Of a stretch of DNA of 6,062 nt, positions 1-6,062 are shown piece by piece. Origin of the DNA: Paraprevotella sp. (GTDB lineage Bacteria; Bacteroidota; Bacteroidia; Bacteroidales; Bacteroidaceae); contig JAJPYK010000077.1 in assembly GCA_021205005.1 (NCBI GenBank), positions 28,171-34,232 on the forward strand, given 5' to 3'. A program made the translations under genes and the position numbers. Under the pieces are notes generated by a model, which made no database searches, was not told the origin of the DNA, and saw only the letters and a program-made list of their open reading frames with translations. The first letter of the stretch is position 1. Every line of letters begins with the position of its first letter.

Positions 1-825
1 ATATTGTCCCTGTATACGGGTGGATTCCAGAAATCCGAATTTCAGTTTGTCGTAATAAGGCAGCGTATAGAGCGCACCTAAGTTCAATGTCGCGCCCAAT
101 GCCTTGGCATGCCGTCCTTTTCCGTTTGATTTGAGTTGGAAGAGGTCTTCCAGATCATCTTTCAGGTTGTCGATCTGGTCTTCAATGGAAGTCTTGCCTT
201 GTTCGGATGCCGTATGTGAATCGTAAGGGATGTCCTTGAAACCGTCGAATTCCCACGGTTCCATCATCATTCCTGCCCGTGTGGCATCCTTGTAATTGAT
301 CCATCCCAAATCGAGTATGGCGGCTGAAAGTTGCAGGTCGGGGCGCAGTTGATAAGTGGCTCCGAGATCGAAAGCCATGCCGAATCCGCTGATGATGTTG
401 CCGGAATCGAAGTCGATATTGTCGACGTCCAGTTCTTCCGTTTCCTTCCGTGTGGTCGCTCCGTTTTCGGTTTCTTCCCTGACTTTGGTCTTGGTCGGAA
501 TGTCGATCATGCCGGCCGAGGAAAGTTTACCGTTGCCGGACACCATCCATTTGTCGTCGGACATGACCACTTTCATATCATTGACGTGGAAGTCCGCATT
601 GTACATACCCAGAAGGAATTTCATCTTTGCGCCTACATTGAGCTTGTCGGTGATTTTGCGCGAGTGCCCGAATGCCAGTTCCAGGTAGTTGTTGGTGTAG
701 GCACCGAGGTCTTTCAGATTATATTCCGTGTAGTCTCCGTCCATGCCTGTCTTGAGGAAAGAGAAAAGATCCTTGGGCAGATTCATCCGGATGCCGCTCT
801 TGAGGGAAACGTCTATGGTGTTGAA

Positions 826-828
826 TCA
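826..828 (-). other. In-frame TGA stop inside the barrel gene
   Basis: The + strand reads tca here, which is TGA in the coding direction. Frame and protein character are the same on both sides (GFFAFG, stop, FNTIDVSLKSG). No frameshift is needed to continue, so this is a single nonsense codon rather than a gene boundary. Gly (GGA) or Trp (TGG) are the nearest one-base ancestors; Gly is favoured because I recall GGFNT-like segments in related proteins, which is a memory and not a search result. Confidence 0.85.
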
Positions 829-1200
829 GCCAAAAGCGAAGAATCCCGCCGAGAGCAGCGTGGCATCGATATCCGCGTTGATGCGGTTACGATTTTTCAG
901 GTCGTTCAGGAAGTCATGGGCATCCACGCTTTCGTTCATGAACGTGGTCAGGCCTCCGTCTGCCTTTTTGTATATGAAATCGGATACGCCTATATTCGAT
1001 TGCAGGCCGAGGTTGAAGTTGCCGAGTATCGGCATGCCGATATAACCCCGTTCCGAAGCGAATGCGGGGTTCATTTGATGACGGTAGGTATATCCCTCAA
1101 GGAAATAAGCCGAACGCAGATCGGTTTGAGCTACGGCGGAAAGGGTGGGCAAGGATGCGGCCCAAAGCAGGGATACCGCTATTTTATATTTTCTTTTCAT
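826..1200 (-). CDS. N-terminal fragment (124 aa) of the DUF5723-like barrel protein
   Basis: This is the piece that would be translated if the TGA at 828-826 is real. It opens with a classical Sec signal peptide: basic MKRKYK, a hydrophobic core around residues 7-17, and a likely signal peptidase I site after AVA at residue 24, leaving Gln25 as the mature N-terminus. The mature part (SAYFLEGYTYRHQMNPAFA, then PILGNFNLGLQSN) is the conserved beginning of this barrel type, including a Met-Asn-Pro-Ala-Phe motif also common in PorP/SprF-like proteins. The fragment ends ...GFFAFG, in mid-strand. It contains too few strands to form a complete barrel, so a functional stand-alone protein is unlikely. 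The start lies 27 bases after the lipoprotein stop codon, consistent with one mRNA. There is no Shine-Dalgarno motif, which is normal for Bacteroidetes. Confidence 0.75.
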   Translation of the reverse strand: MKRKYKIAVSLLWAASLPTLSAVAQTDLRSAYFLEGYTYRHQMNPAFASERGYIGMPILGNFNLGLQSNIGVSDFIYKKADGGLTTFMNESVDAHDFLNDLKNRNRINADIDATLLSAGFFAFG

Positions 1201-1227
1201 GACGTCGTTGTTGTAATGATGGGGAAA

Positions 1228-2829
1228 TTAGTTCAAGTCTACTTTAATGCCGTTTTTCACTCTCAGTCGGATGTCTGTCAGACGGAGTGTCATGTTTTCG
1301 TTCAACGTGACATCCTGGTATTCGTCTTTGGGTACATCGGCTTCAAAACGGATGATGAGGCCGTCGAGGTCTTTCATTACTCCGTTTTCGCAGGTGATTT
1401 CGAGTTGCAGATTACTTTCTGTGGCTTGCAGGTCCGATCCCGTAGTCCGTTCTCCGGCTGCGATTTCGTTTTGCAACGGAGTGACTTTTACGTTAGGATA
1501 GATTTGCCCGTCCTTGTCTATGGCGTCGGCCGAGAGTCTGAAGTTGAGCGGAATGCCGTTTTCTGCCTTCAGTTCCACTATGGCCTGTTTGATGCTGATG
1601 TCTTTGAGATCACTTGACCAGTCGTTCAGGGTGTCCTTGTAGACGATATGCAGGTTGTCTCCGAAACTCAACGGGGCGTTCATCTCGTAGAGTGTCCTGA
1701 TCTGGTAGTCGGCTCCGTAGCGTCCCAAGTTGATGTCGCAGGCCTTGCCGAGTGCACGGGCTTCGACGTTGGTCAGTTTGATCTCATCGGGAATTTGCCG
1801 CATCATATTATACAGGTGGTCGCCCAATACGATGTTGTATGCGTGCGCCTGCGGGTTGACGACGTCCGGTATGGCTGTGCGTGAGAGATAATAGGTGGAC
1901 GTAGTCTGACTGTATGCTGTGATTCTCTGTCCGTTGTCGGGTTCGTTCAGGTCTTGTCCTATGGAAAAGCCGTAAGTTTCTCCTCCGTCCTTCATCGTGA
2001 TCATGTCGGCCTTCATGTTGACGTCGGCCGGACTTCCGTTGGTCAGGATCAGTTTGATATAGGGGTTGGTCAGGTCCAATTGGGTTTCGTTGTTTTTCAG
2101 AAATTCGGGTACGCCGTTTACGGTAATCGGGTCCACCTCTACGTTAATGTTCGGGTCCACGATGCCCTTGATGTCGTTTAATACGACCTCGGGCACTTCG
2201 GCGTCATTGATCAGAATCGCCTGAGACGCTTCCGTTTGCGTAGACTGAATGGAAGCTTTTCCGCGGGCGATAATGTCGGTCTTCAGATAGAAATGTCCGC
2301 GTTCATACAAGCCTTGTCCCTGTGCCGTCGGGAATTTCTGCAAACGTGTGAAGCGGATGGGCACGCGCAAGATTTCTCCTCTCCGTATGGTTTGGTCCTT
2401 TTTGAAGCGTATGGTCTGGCGTCCGGCATTATTGTCCACAATTTCGTAGTTGTCGGGATCTTCCACCTCGAACACGAGCGTATTGGGTTCGTTTTGTCCT
2501 TCCATGAGGAGTTCGAGGGTAAAACCGGCTTTTAGGGTGAGTTGCGACGCATTACTGCTGCTCGGATCATAGGACAAAGTCAGATTGGAACTGAAATCTA
2601 CTTCCGCGGATTCTACCGACAGTAAGTCCTGAGTGACGTCGTCTTTGGAAAATGTGAAATTCATTTTGACGTCTTCCACGAGGGTTTCCACTTCTTGTCC
2701 GAGGGTGGTCGGCGCATCGAAATCGAGCACGGTCCTTGTAGAGTTGCTTTTCGTATTGGAGACAACCACGGGGTCGATGTGCACATCGGTATCGGTGCTG
2801 TCGGCCTTGTTCAGTACGTAATTTCCCAT
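1228..2829 (-). CDS. C-terminal fragment (533 aa) of the split lipoprotein, beta-rich ectodomain
   Basis: An open frame from ATG 2829 to TAA 1230-1228. The start has no signal peptide and lies 11 bases after the stop of the upstream fragment, so in this form it could only be made by reinitiation and would stay in the cytoplasm. That is inconsistent with its content, which looks extracytoplasmic: Asn/Thr/Ser-rich beta segments such as NLTLSYDPSSSNASQLTLKA, no cysteine cluster and no enzyme motif that I can identify. The stretch LDLTNPYIKLILTNGSPAD (about residues 251-269) alternates polarity like a beta-sandwich strand pair and faintly recalls LEA14/WHy-type repeats; this is only an impression. 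The C-terminus (TDIRLRVKNGIKVDLN) looks natural and complete. Function is not recognised. The ATG is probably an internal methionine of the ancestral protein. Confidence 0.7.
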   Translation of the reverse strand: MGNYVLNKADSTDTDVHIDPVVVSNTKSNSTRTVLDFDAPTTLGQEVETLVEDVKMNFTFSKDDVTQDLLSVESAEVDFSSNLTLSYDPSSSNASQLTLKAGFTLELLMEGQNEPNTLVFEVEDPDNYEIVDNNAGRQTIRFKKDQTIRRGEILRVPIRFTRLQKFPTAQGQGLYERGHFYLKTDIIARGKASIQSTQTEASQAILINDAEVPEVVLNDIKGIVDPNINVEVDPITVNGVPEFLKNNETQLDLTNPYIKLILTNGSPADVNMKADMITMKDGGETYGFSIGQDLNEPDNGQRITAYSQTTSTYYLSRTAIPDVVNPQAHAYNIVLGDHLYNMMRQIPDEIKLTNVEARALGKACDINLGRYGADYQIRTLYEMNAPLSFGDNLHIVYKDTLNDWSSDLKDISIKQAIVELKAENGIPLNFRLSADAIDKDGQIYPNVKVTPLQNEIAAGERTTGSDLQATESNLQLEITCENGVMKDLDGLIIRFEADVPKDEYQDVTLNENMTLRLTDIRLRVKNGIKVDLN

Positions 2830-2840
2830 GCCGTCGGGTT

Positions 2841-2857
2841 TCAGGATGCTTCCTCAT
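2841..2857 (-). other. Frameshift site in the lipoprotein gene
   Basis: In the coding direction the sequence runs GAA GCA TCC TGA AAC, whereas the downstream frame needs CTG AAA CCC GAC GGC ATG. One missing base (for example one C of an ancestral CCC, or one base before ATC) accounts for it. There is no homopolymeric X XXY YYZ slippery heptamer, and slipping TCC back by one would pair poorly. Programmed -1 frameshifting is therefore not favoured over a deletion or a sequencing error. Confidence 0.75.
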
Positions 2858-3047
2858 CCAAATCCATGATGTCGGCCAGCGTGAATTCTTCTGTGGAGCT
2901 TCCCGGAATGCTCAGGTTTCCTCCTACGGTAATGGTCATGTCGATGTCCTTGGTCAGATCATAGCTTTCGTCGATACACGCGATGAAAAGGAACGGCGAA
3001 AATGCCACAGCCAATAAGGACGTTTCAAAGTGTTTTCGTTTTCTCAT
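2841..3047 (-). CDS. N-terminal fragment (68 aa) of the split lipoprotein: signal peptide and first mature residues
   Basis: The frame starts at ATG 3047-3045 behind an A/T-rich leader with no Shine-Dalgarno motif. It encodes a basic n-region (MRKRK), a hydrophobic core (LLAVAF...FLF) and a lipobox FIAC with the lipidated Cys at residue 24. The mature end begins CIDESYDLTKDID, followed by the beta-rich TITVGGNLSIPGSS and a short acidic helix-like stretch ADIMDLDEEAS. An aspartate directly after the lipobox region and the CIDxxYDL pattern are familiar from Bacteroidales surface lipoproteins. The frame closes at TGA 2843-2841 because of the frameshift. A 44-residue mature peptide is unlikely to be a functional end product. 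It might still be secreted and lipidated if translated. Confidence 0.75.
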   Translation of the reverse strand: MRKRKHFETSLLAVAFSPFLFIACIDESYDLTKDIDMTITVGGNLSIPGSSTEEFTLADIMDLDEEAS

Positions 3048-3130
3048 AATGTTGATATTAAAAAGATGATAGTTTCATGTATGTATTAGTGCATTCTCAT
3101 GTTGATTCTTTGAAATAGTTTAATTTCCTG

Positions 3131-3138
3131 CAAATGTA
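3131..3138 (-). promoter_or_regulatory. Candidate -7 box (TACATTTG) for the leftward lipoprotein/barrel operon
   Basis: Read leftward this is TACATTTG, a full match to the Bacteroidetes sigma-ABfr -7 consensus TAnnTTTG. It would place transcription start a few bases further on, leaving a leader of roughly 75-80 bases before ATG 3047. No clear -33 TTTG box is seen at the expected distance. The assignment rests on consensus and position only. Confidence 0.5.
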
Positions 3139-3210
3139 TGTAAAATAATTCATTCCGATTGCATGTATATGTATATTTTCTATGGAATATGACTTTTTTT
3201 ATTGTAAAGG

Positions 3211-3242
3211 TGAGCGAAAGGGGGGGTTCATTTTTTTCGTCA
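3211..3242. repeat. Bulged inverted repeat around a G7 run upstream of the purL promoter
   Basis: The arm TGA-G-CGAAA (3211-3219) pairs with TTTCGTCA (3235-3242) over 8 base pairs with one bulged G. The loop between them contains G7 (3220-3226) and a T tract. It lies upstream of the proposed transcription start, so any role would be at DNA level or in a longer leader. The length and bulge make chance occurrence plausible. Confidence 0.2.
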
Positions 3243-3269
3243 TATAGTCGTAAATCGGGCTTTTTTGCT

Positions 3270-3277
3270 TAACTTTG
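3270..3277 (+). promoter_or_regulatory. Candidate -7 box (TAACTTTG) of the purL promoter
   Basis: TAACTTTG followed by CA is a full match to the Bacteroidetes TAnnTTTG element and is the only such match facing purL in the gap. Transcription would start around 3283, giving a leader of about 35 bases before ATG 3319. The -33 TTTG element is not evident. The box overlaps an inverted repeat, described separately. Confidence 0.55.
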
Positions 3278-3287
3278 CAAGCAAAGT
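3272..3287. repeat. Short inverted repeat ACTTTGC-AA-GCAAAGT over the purL promoter
   Basis: Two perfect 7-base arms (3272-3278 and 3281-3287) are separated by AA. The left arm contains most of the -7 box and the right arm covers the probable transcription start. This geometry would suit an operator for a dimeric repressor. However, CTTTGC is part of the common promoter string, so half of the symmetry is explained by the promoter itself. Confidence 0.35.
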
Positions 3288-3318
3288 ATTTATTCTAAAC
3301 GGTTACAAATAAGTAGAT

Positions 3319-6062
3319 ATGTCCATTTCATTCTTTAGAACTCCCGGCGGGAGTATCATCGCCACAGAGGCAGATCATCGGTTGAGTGCCGATGAAATTG
3401 AAAAGTTGTGTTGGCTATATGGCGGCGCAACGCCGGTAAACGAAAGCGGTTTGACGGGTTGGTTTGTGGGGCCGCGTCGCGAGATGATTACTCCGTGGAG
3501 TACGAATGCCGTTGAGATCACTCAAAATATGAGCCTCAGCGGTATTTCTCGTATCGAAGAATATTTTCCCGTGGAGAGCGGGCAGGCCGATCACGACCCC
3601 ATGTTGCAACGGATGTATAAGGGGTTGGATCAAGGCATCTTTACTGTGGACATCCAGCCTGCCCCTATTCAGTATATTGATAATCTGGAGGAGTATAACG
3701 AAAAGGAAGGCTTGGCCTTGTCTCCCGAAGAAATCGACTATCTGCATCAGGTGGAGGGGCAATTGGGGCGTAAGCTGACCGATTCCGAGGTATTCGGCTT
3801 TGCCCAGATCAATTCGGAACATTGCCGGCATAAGATATTCGGAGGCACATTCATCATCGACGGCAAGGAAATGGAATCCTCGTTGTTCCAGATGATCAAG
3901 AAGACGACAAAAGAAAATCCGCATAAGATCATTTCGGCATATAAAGACAACGTGGCTTTTGCCCAAGGCCCTGTGGTGGAACAATTCGCTCCCAAGGAGC
4001 ATTCCACGTCCGACTATTTTGTGATTAAGGACATCGAGTCCGTGATTTCGATAAAGGCCGAGACACATAATTTTCCCACAACCGTGGAACCGTTCAACGG
4101 CGCATCCACGGGTACGGGCGGCGAGATCCGCGACCGTATGGGCGGTGGGGTCGGTAGTTGGCCGATAGCCGGGACGGCCGTGTACATGACTTCGTATCCC
4201 CGCACGGATGAAGACCGTGACTGGGAGGACATACTCCCCGTGCGCAAATGGTTGTACCAGACGCCGGAGCAGATTCTGATCAAGGCTTCGAACGGTGCTT
4301 CCGATTTCGGTAACAAGTTCGGGCAACCGTTGATTGCCGGTTCTGTCCTGACCTTTGAACACCAGGAGAACGGCGAACGTTACGGCTATGACAAAGTGAT
4401 CATGATGGCCGGTGGCGTGGGCTATGGTACTAAGCGCGACTGTCTGAAAGGCACTCCGCAAAAAGGCAACAAGATTGTGGTGGTCGGCGGAGATAACTAT
4501 CGCATCGGATTGGGAGGCGGCTCGGTGTCTTCGGTCGACACGGGGCGTTATTCTTCGGGTATAGAGTTGAATGCCGTACAACGGGCCAATCCGGAGATGC
4601 AAAAGCGGGCCAATAACTTGGTGCGTGCTTTGTGCGAGGAGGATGTAAATCCCGTAGTCTCCATTCACGACCATGGTTCGGCAGGGCATGTCAACTGTTT
4701 GTCCGAGCTGGTGGAGGAATGCGGCGGACTGATCGACATGACTCAGTTGCCGATCGGCGACAAGACCCTTTCGTCCAAGGGGATCATAGCCAACGAATCT
4801 CAGGAGCGCATGGGATTGCTGATTCAGGAAGAACATATCGAACACGTGCGCAAGATTGCGGAACGCGAGCGGGCTCCGATGTATGTGGTCGGCGAAACAA
4901 CGGGCGATGCCCACTTTGCTTTCCAGCAGGGAGACGGAGTGCGACCGTTCGATCTGGACGTGGCGCAGATGTTCGGCCATAGTCCGAAAACTTATATGCG
5001 CGACAATACGGTGGAACGTAAGTATGAGAATGTAACTTACGACGAAGCCCGGCTGAATGAATACGTGGCCCGCGTGCTGCGTCTGGAGGCGGTGGCTTGC
5101 AAGGATTGGTTGACGAATAAGGTAGACCGCTCCGTTACCGGAAAGGTGGCGCGCCAACAATGTCAGGGAGAGATACAGTTGCCTTTGAGCGATTGCGGTG
5201 TCGTGGCTTTGGATTACCGCGGAAAGGCGGGTATCGCTACGGCCATCGGACACGCCCCTCAGGCCGGCCTGGCCGATCCGTCAGCCGGTTCGGTCCTTTC
5301 CGTGGCCGAATCTTTGACCAATATCGTGTGGGCTCCGTTGAGCGAAGGCTTGGATAGCGTGTCGCTTTCCGCCAATTGGATGTGGCCTTGCCGTTCACAG
5401 CAGGACGAAGATGCCCGTTTGTATCAAGGCGTGCAAGCCTTGTCTGATTTTTGTTGCGCACTGGAGATCAACGTGCCTACGGGGAAGGATTCCTTGTCCA
5501 TGAGTCAGCAATATCCGGGCGGAGAGAAAATTATTTCTCCGGGTACGGTGATTGTGAGTGCGGGAGGCGAGATGAACGATGTGAAGAAAGTAGTTTCTCC
5601 CGTCATGGTGAACAAGGCCAAGAGTACATTTTATCATATTGATTTCAGTTTCGACGATTTGCGTCTGGGCGGTTCAGCCTTTGCGCAGTCTCTGAACAAG
5701 ATAGGTTCCGATGTCCCTACATGCAAAAATCCCGAAGACTTCCGTGATGCGTTCAATGCCGTGCAGACTTTGGTGAATAAAGGTCTGATATTGGCCGGTC
5801 ATGATATTTCGGCCGGAGGATTGATTACGACACTGCTCGAAATGTGTTTCGCCAATGTGGAGGGCGGAATGGAAGTATCTCTCGACCGTTTCCGCCACAG
5901 CGACATCGTGAAGATCCTTTTGGCTGAGAATCCGGGTGTGGTCGTGCAGATTGCCGATAAGAACAAAGCCGAGTTCAAGAAGGTCATGGACGAAGCCGGC
6001 GTGGGCTATATGAAGTTAGGTCATCCTACGGACGAACGGCTCATCCAGGTGACAAAAGATGG
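3319..6062 (+). CDS. purL: Phosphoribosylformylglycinamidine synthase (FGAM synthetase), 5' portion of gene
   Basis: Large-type PurL, cytoplasmic. It converts FGAR, glutamine and ATP to FGAM, the fourth step of de novo purine synthesis (EC 6.3.5.3). The frame starts at ATG 3319 (MSISFFRTPGG) and stays open for 914 codons to the edge; the family is about 1200-1300 residues. Visible in order: the N-terminal PurS-like domain (about 1-150), the linker motif INSEHCRHKIF (164-174), the first AIRS ATP-binding domain with AETHNFPTTVEPFNGAS (247-263) and the glycine-rich GTGGEIRDRMGGGVG (265-279), its C-terminal half with SIHDHGSAGHVN (448-459), and the second AIRS domain with PTGKDSLSM (720-728) and HDISAGG (828-834). 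The C-terminal class I glutaminase domain, which supplies ammonia, lies beyond the window. No frameshift or stop was found and key motifs are present. The start fits the family N-terminus and follows a plausible promoter by about 40 bases. The gene is divergent from the envelope operon and not functionally linked to it as far as the sequence shows. Confidence 0.97.
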   Translation, partial: MSISFFRTPGGSIIATEADHRLSADEIEKLCWLYGGATPVNESGLTGWFVGPRREMITPWSTNAVEITQNMSLSGISRIEEYFPVESGQADHDPMLQRMYKGLDQGIFTVDIQPAPIQYIDNLEEYNEKEGLALSPEEIDYLHQVEGQLGRKLTDSEVFGFAQINSEHCRHKIFGGTFIIDGKEMESSLFQMIKKTTKENPHKIISAYKDNVAFAQGPVVEQFAPKEHSTSDYFVIKDIESVISIKAETHNFPTTVEPFNGASTGTGGEIRDRMGGGVGSWPIAGTAVYMTSYPRTDEDRDWEDILPVRKWLYQTPEQILIKASNGASDFGNKFGQPLIAGSVLTFEHQENGERYGYDKVIMMAGGVGYGTKRDCLKGTPQKGNKIVVVGGDNYRIGLGGGSVSSVDTGRYSSGIELNAVQRANPEMQKRANNLVRALCEEDVNPVVSIHDHGSAGHVNCLSELVEECGGLIDMTQLPIGDKTLSSKGIIANESQERMGLLIQEEHIEHVRKIAERERAPMYVVGETTGDAHFAFQQGDGVRPFDLDVAQMFGHSPKTYMRDNTVERKYENVTYDEARLNEYVARVLRLEAVACKDWLTNKVDRSVTGKVARQQCQGEIQLPLSDCGVVALDYRGKAGIATAIGHAPQAGLADPSAGSVLSVAESLTNIVWAPLSEGLDSVSLSANWMWPCRSQQDEDARLYQGVQALSDFCCALEINVPTGKDSLSMSQQYPGGEKIISPGTVIVSAGGEMNDVKKVVSPVMVNKAKSTFYHIDFSFDDLRLGGSAFAQSLNKIGSDVPTCKNPEDFRDAFNAVQTLVNKGLILAGHDISAGGLITTLLEMCFANVEGGMEVSLDRFRHSDIVKILLAENPGVVVQIADKNKAEFKKVMDEAGVGYMKLGHPTDERLIQVTKD

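Larger units (their letters stand above)
1..1200 (-). pseudogene. DUF5723-like outer-membrane beta-barrel protein, interrupted by an in-frame TGA and cut by the window edge
   Basis: Second gene of the leftward operon. From ATG at 1200 the frame gives 124 residues, then TGA (828-826), then continues in the same frame to base 1 without another stop, so 399 amino-acid codons are visible and the C-terminus lies outside. The part after the stop is clearly protein-like: it starts FNTIDVSLKSG and includes alternating-polarity strands such as GFGMAFDLGATYQL and LSAAILDLGWINY (about codons 273-302), typical of Bacteroidetes outer-membrane barrels. The N-terminal segment SAYFLEGYTYRHQMNPAFA resembles DUF5723 proteins from memory; no search was run. 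An acidic, charged stretch (REETENGATTRKETEELDVD, about codons 241-260) may be an exposed loop. Inferred location is the outer membrane; the molecular role is unknown. A GGA-to-TGA change is the simplest explanation of the stop. The only nearby downstream ATG (786-784) is inside a strand and is not a plausible native start. Confidence 0.8.
1228..3047 (-). pseudogene. Bacteroidales lipoprotein gene split by a one-base frameshift (about 606 aa when restored)
   Basis: Two adjacent leftward frames, 3047-2841 and 2829-1228, are halves of one gene. Adding one base near 2843-2857 makes a single frame of 607 codons including the stop: it reads ...IMDLDEEAS-LKPDGMGNYVLNK or ...EEA-ILKPDGMGNYV, depending on where the base was lost. 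The join is smooth and the residues before ATG 2829 (LKPDG) are open in the second frame. The restored product has a lipoprotein signal, then a long Thr/Asn/Asp-rich beta-type ectodomain ending KVDLN. I infer an envelope lipoprotein, anchored after the signal peptide is cleaved, that is co-expressed with the barrel protein encoded 27 bases downstream. I recognise the general type (lipoproteins starting CIDxxYDL) but know no established function. Confidence 0.8.
3048..3318. promoter_or_regulatory. AT-rich divergent intergenic region between the lipoprotein operon and purL
   Basis: These 271 bases contain no credible coding frame. They are much richer in A and T than the flanking genes and carry one Bacteroidetes-type -7 box facing each way (3138-3131 leftward, 3270-3277 rightward). 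Also present are a run of seven G (3220-3226) and a bulged inverted repeat (3211-3242). I see no riboswitch-like fold in the short purL leader, and no intrinsic terminator is needed between divergent genes. Confidence 0.7.

Noticed and set aside
826..828. TGA read as Gly or Trp through an alternative genetic code
   Set aside because: purL is read cleanly with TGG for Trp and GGN for Gly and has no in-frame TGA over 914 codons. The organism looks like a Bacteroidales member, which uses the standard bacterial code.
331..1617. A 428-codon + strand open frame across the barrel gene and the end of the lipoprotein gene
   Set aside because: It is codon-aligned antisense to both leftward genes. Its stops would correspond to TTA, CTA and TCA codons in the real genes, which are rarely used here, so a long open antisense frame is expected. 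It spans two genes and their spacer, and its translation looks like no protein family I recognise.
2841..2857. Programmed ribosomal frameshift joining the two lipoprotein halves
   Set aside because: The required shift is -1 (or +2), but there is no slippery heptamer at GCA TCC TGA. The prfB-type +1 arrangement would enter the wrong frame.
3283..3318. Purine riboswitch in the purL leader
   Set aside because: The likely leader is only about 35 bases, too short for a purine or PRPP aptamer, and no suitable helices were seen.
3415..5253. A 612-codon - strand open frame
   Set aside because: It lies wholly inside purL and is codon-aligned antisense to it, ending at a CTA leucine codon of purL. 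The strong family motifs of purL settle the coding strand.

Overview
The window looks like a chromosomal segment of a Bacteroidales bacterium (Bacteroides/Parabacteroides-like). The evidence is a large single-chain PurL of the Bacteroidetes type, an outer-membrane barrel protein resembling the DUF5723 family, a lipoprotein with a Bacteroidetes-style N-terminus, starts without Shine-Dalgarno sequences, and promoter boxes matching the Bacteroidetes consensus TAnnTTTG. No RNA gene, mobile element or CRISPR array was seen.

Layout. Bases 1-3047 hold a two-gene leftward operon. Its first gene (3047 to 1228) encodes a surface or periplasmic lipoprotein of about 606 residues. Its second gene (1200 to beyond base 1) encodes a signal-peptide-bearing beta-barrel protein. 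The genes are 27 bases apart. Bases 3048-3318 are an AT-rich divergent promoter region. From 3319 to the right edge runs purL, the purine biosynthesis enzyme FGAM synthetase; 914 codons are visible and the reading frame is clean.

The most notable point is that both genes of the leftward operon are broken as written, each by a single-base-scale lesion. The lipoprotein is split by a one-base frameshift near 2841-2857, and the barrel gene has an in-frame TGA at 826-828. Protein-like sequence continues on the far side of each lesion. The neighbouring purL is intact across 2.7 kb. This fits either recent inactivation of one envelope operon or local sequence errors, and the sequence alone cannot decide between them.

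No convincing novel system is visible. The two longest other open frames, 331-1617 on the + strand and 3415-5253 on the - strand, are codon-aligned antisense shadows of the real genes.
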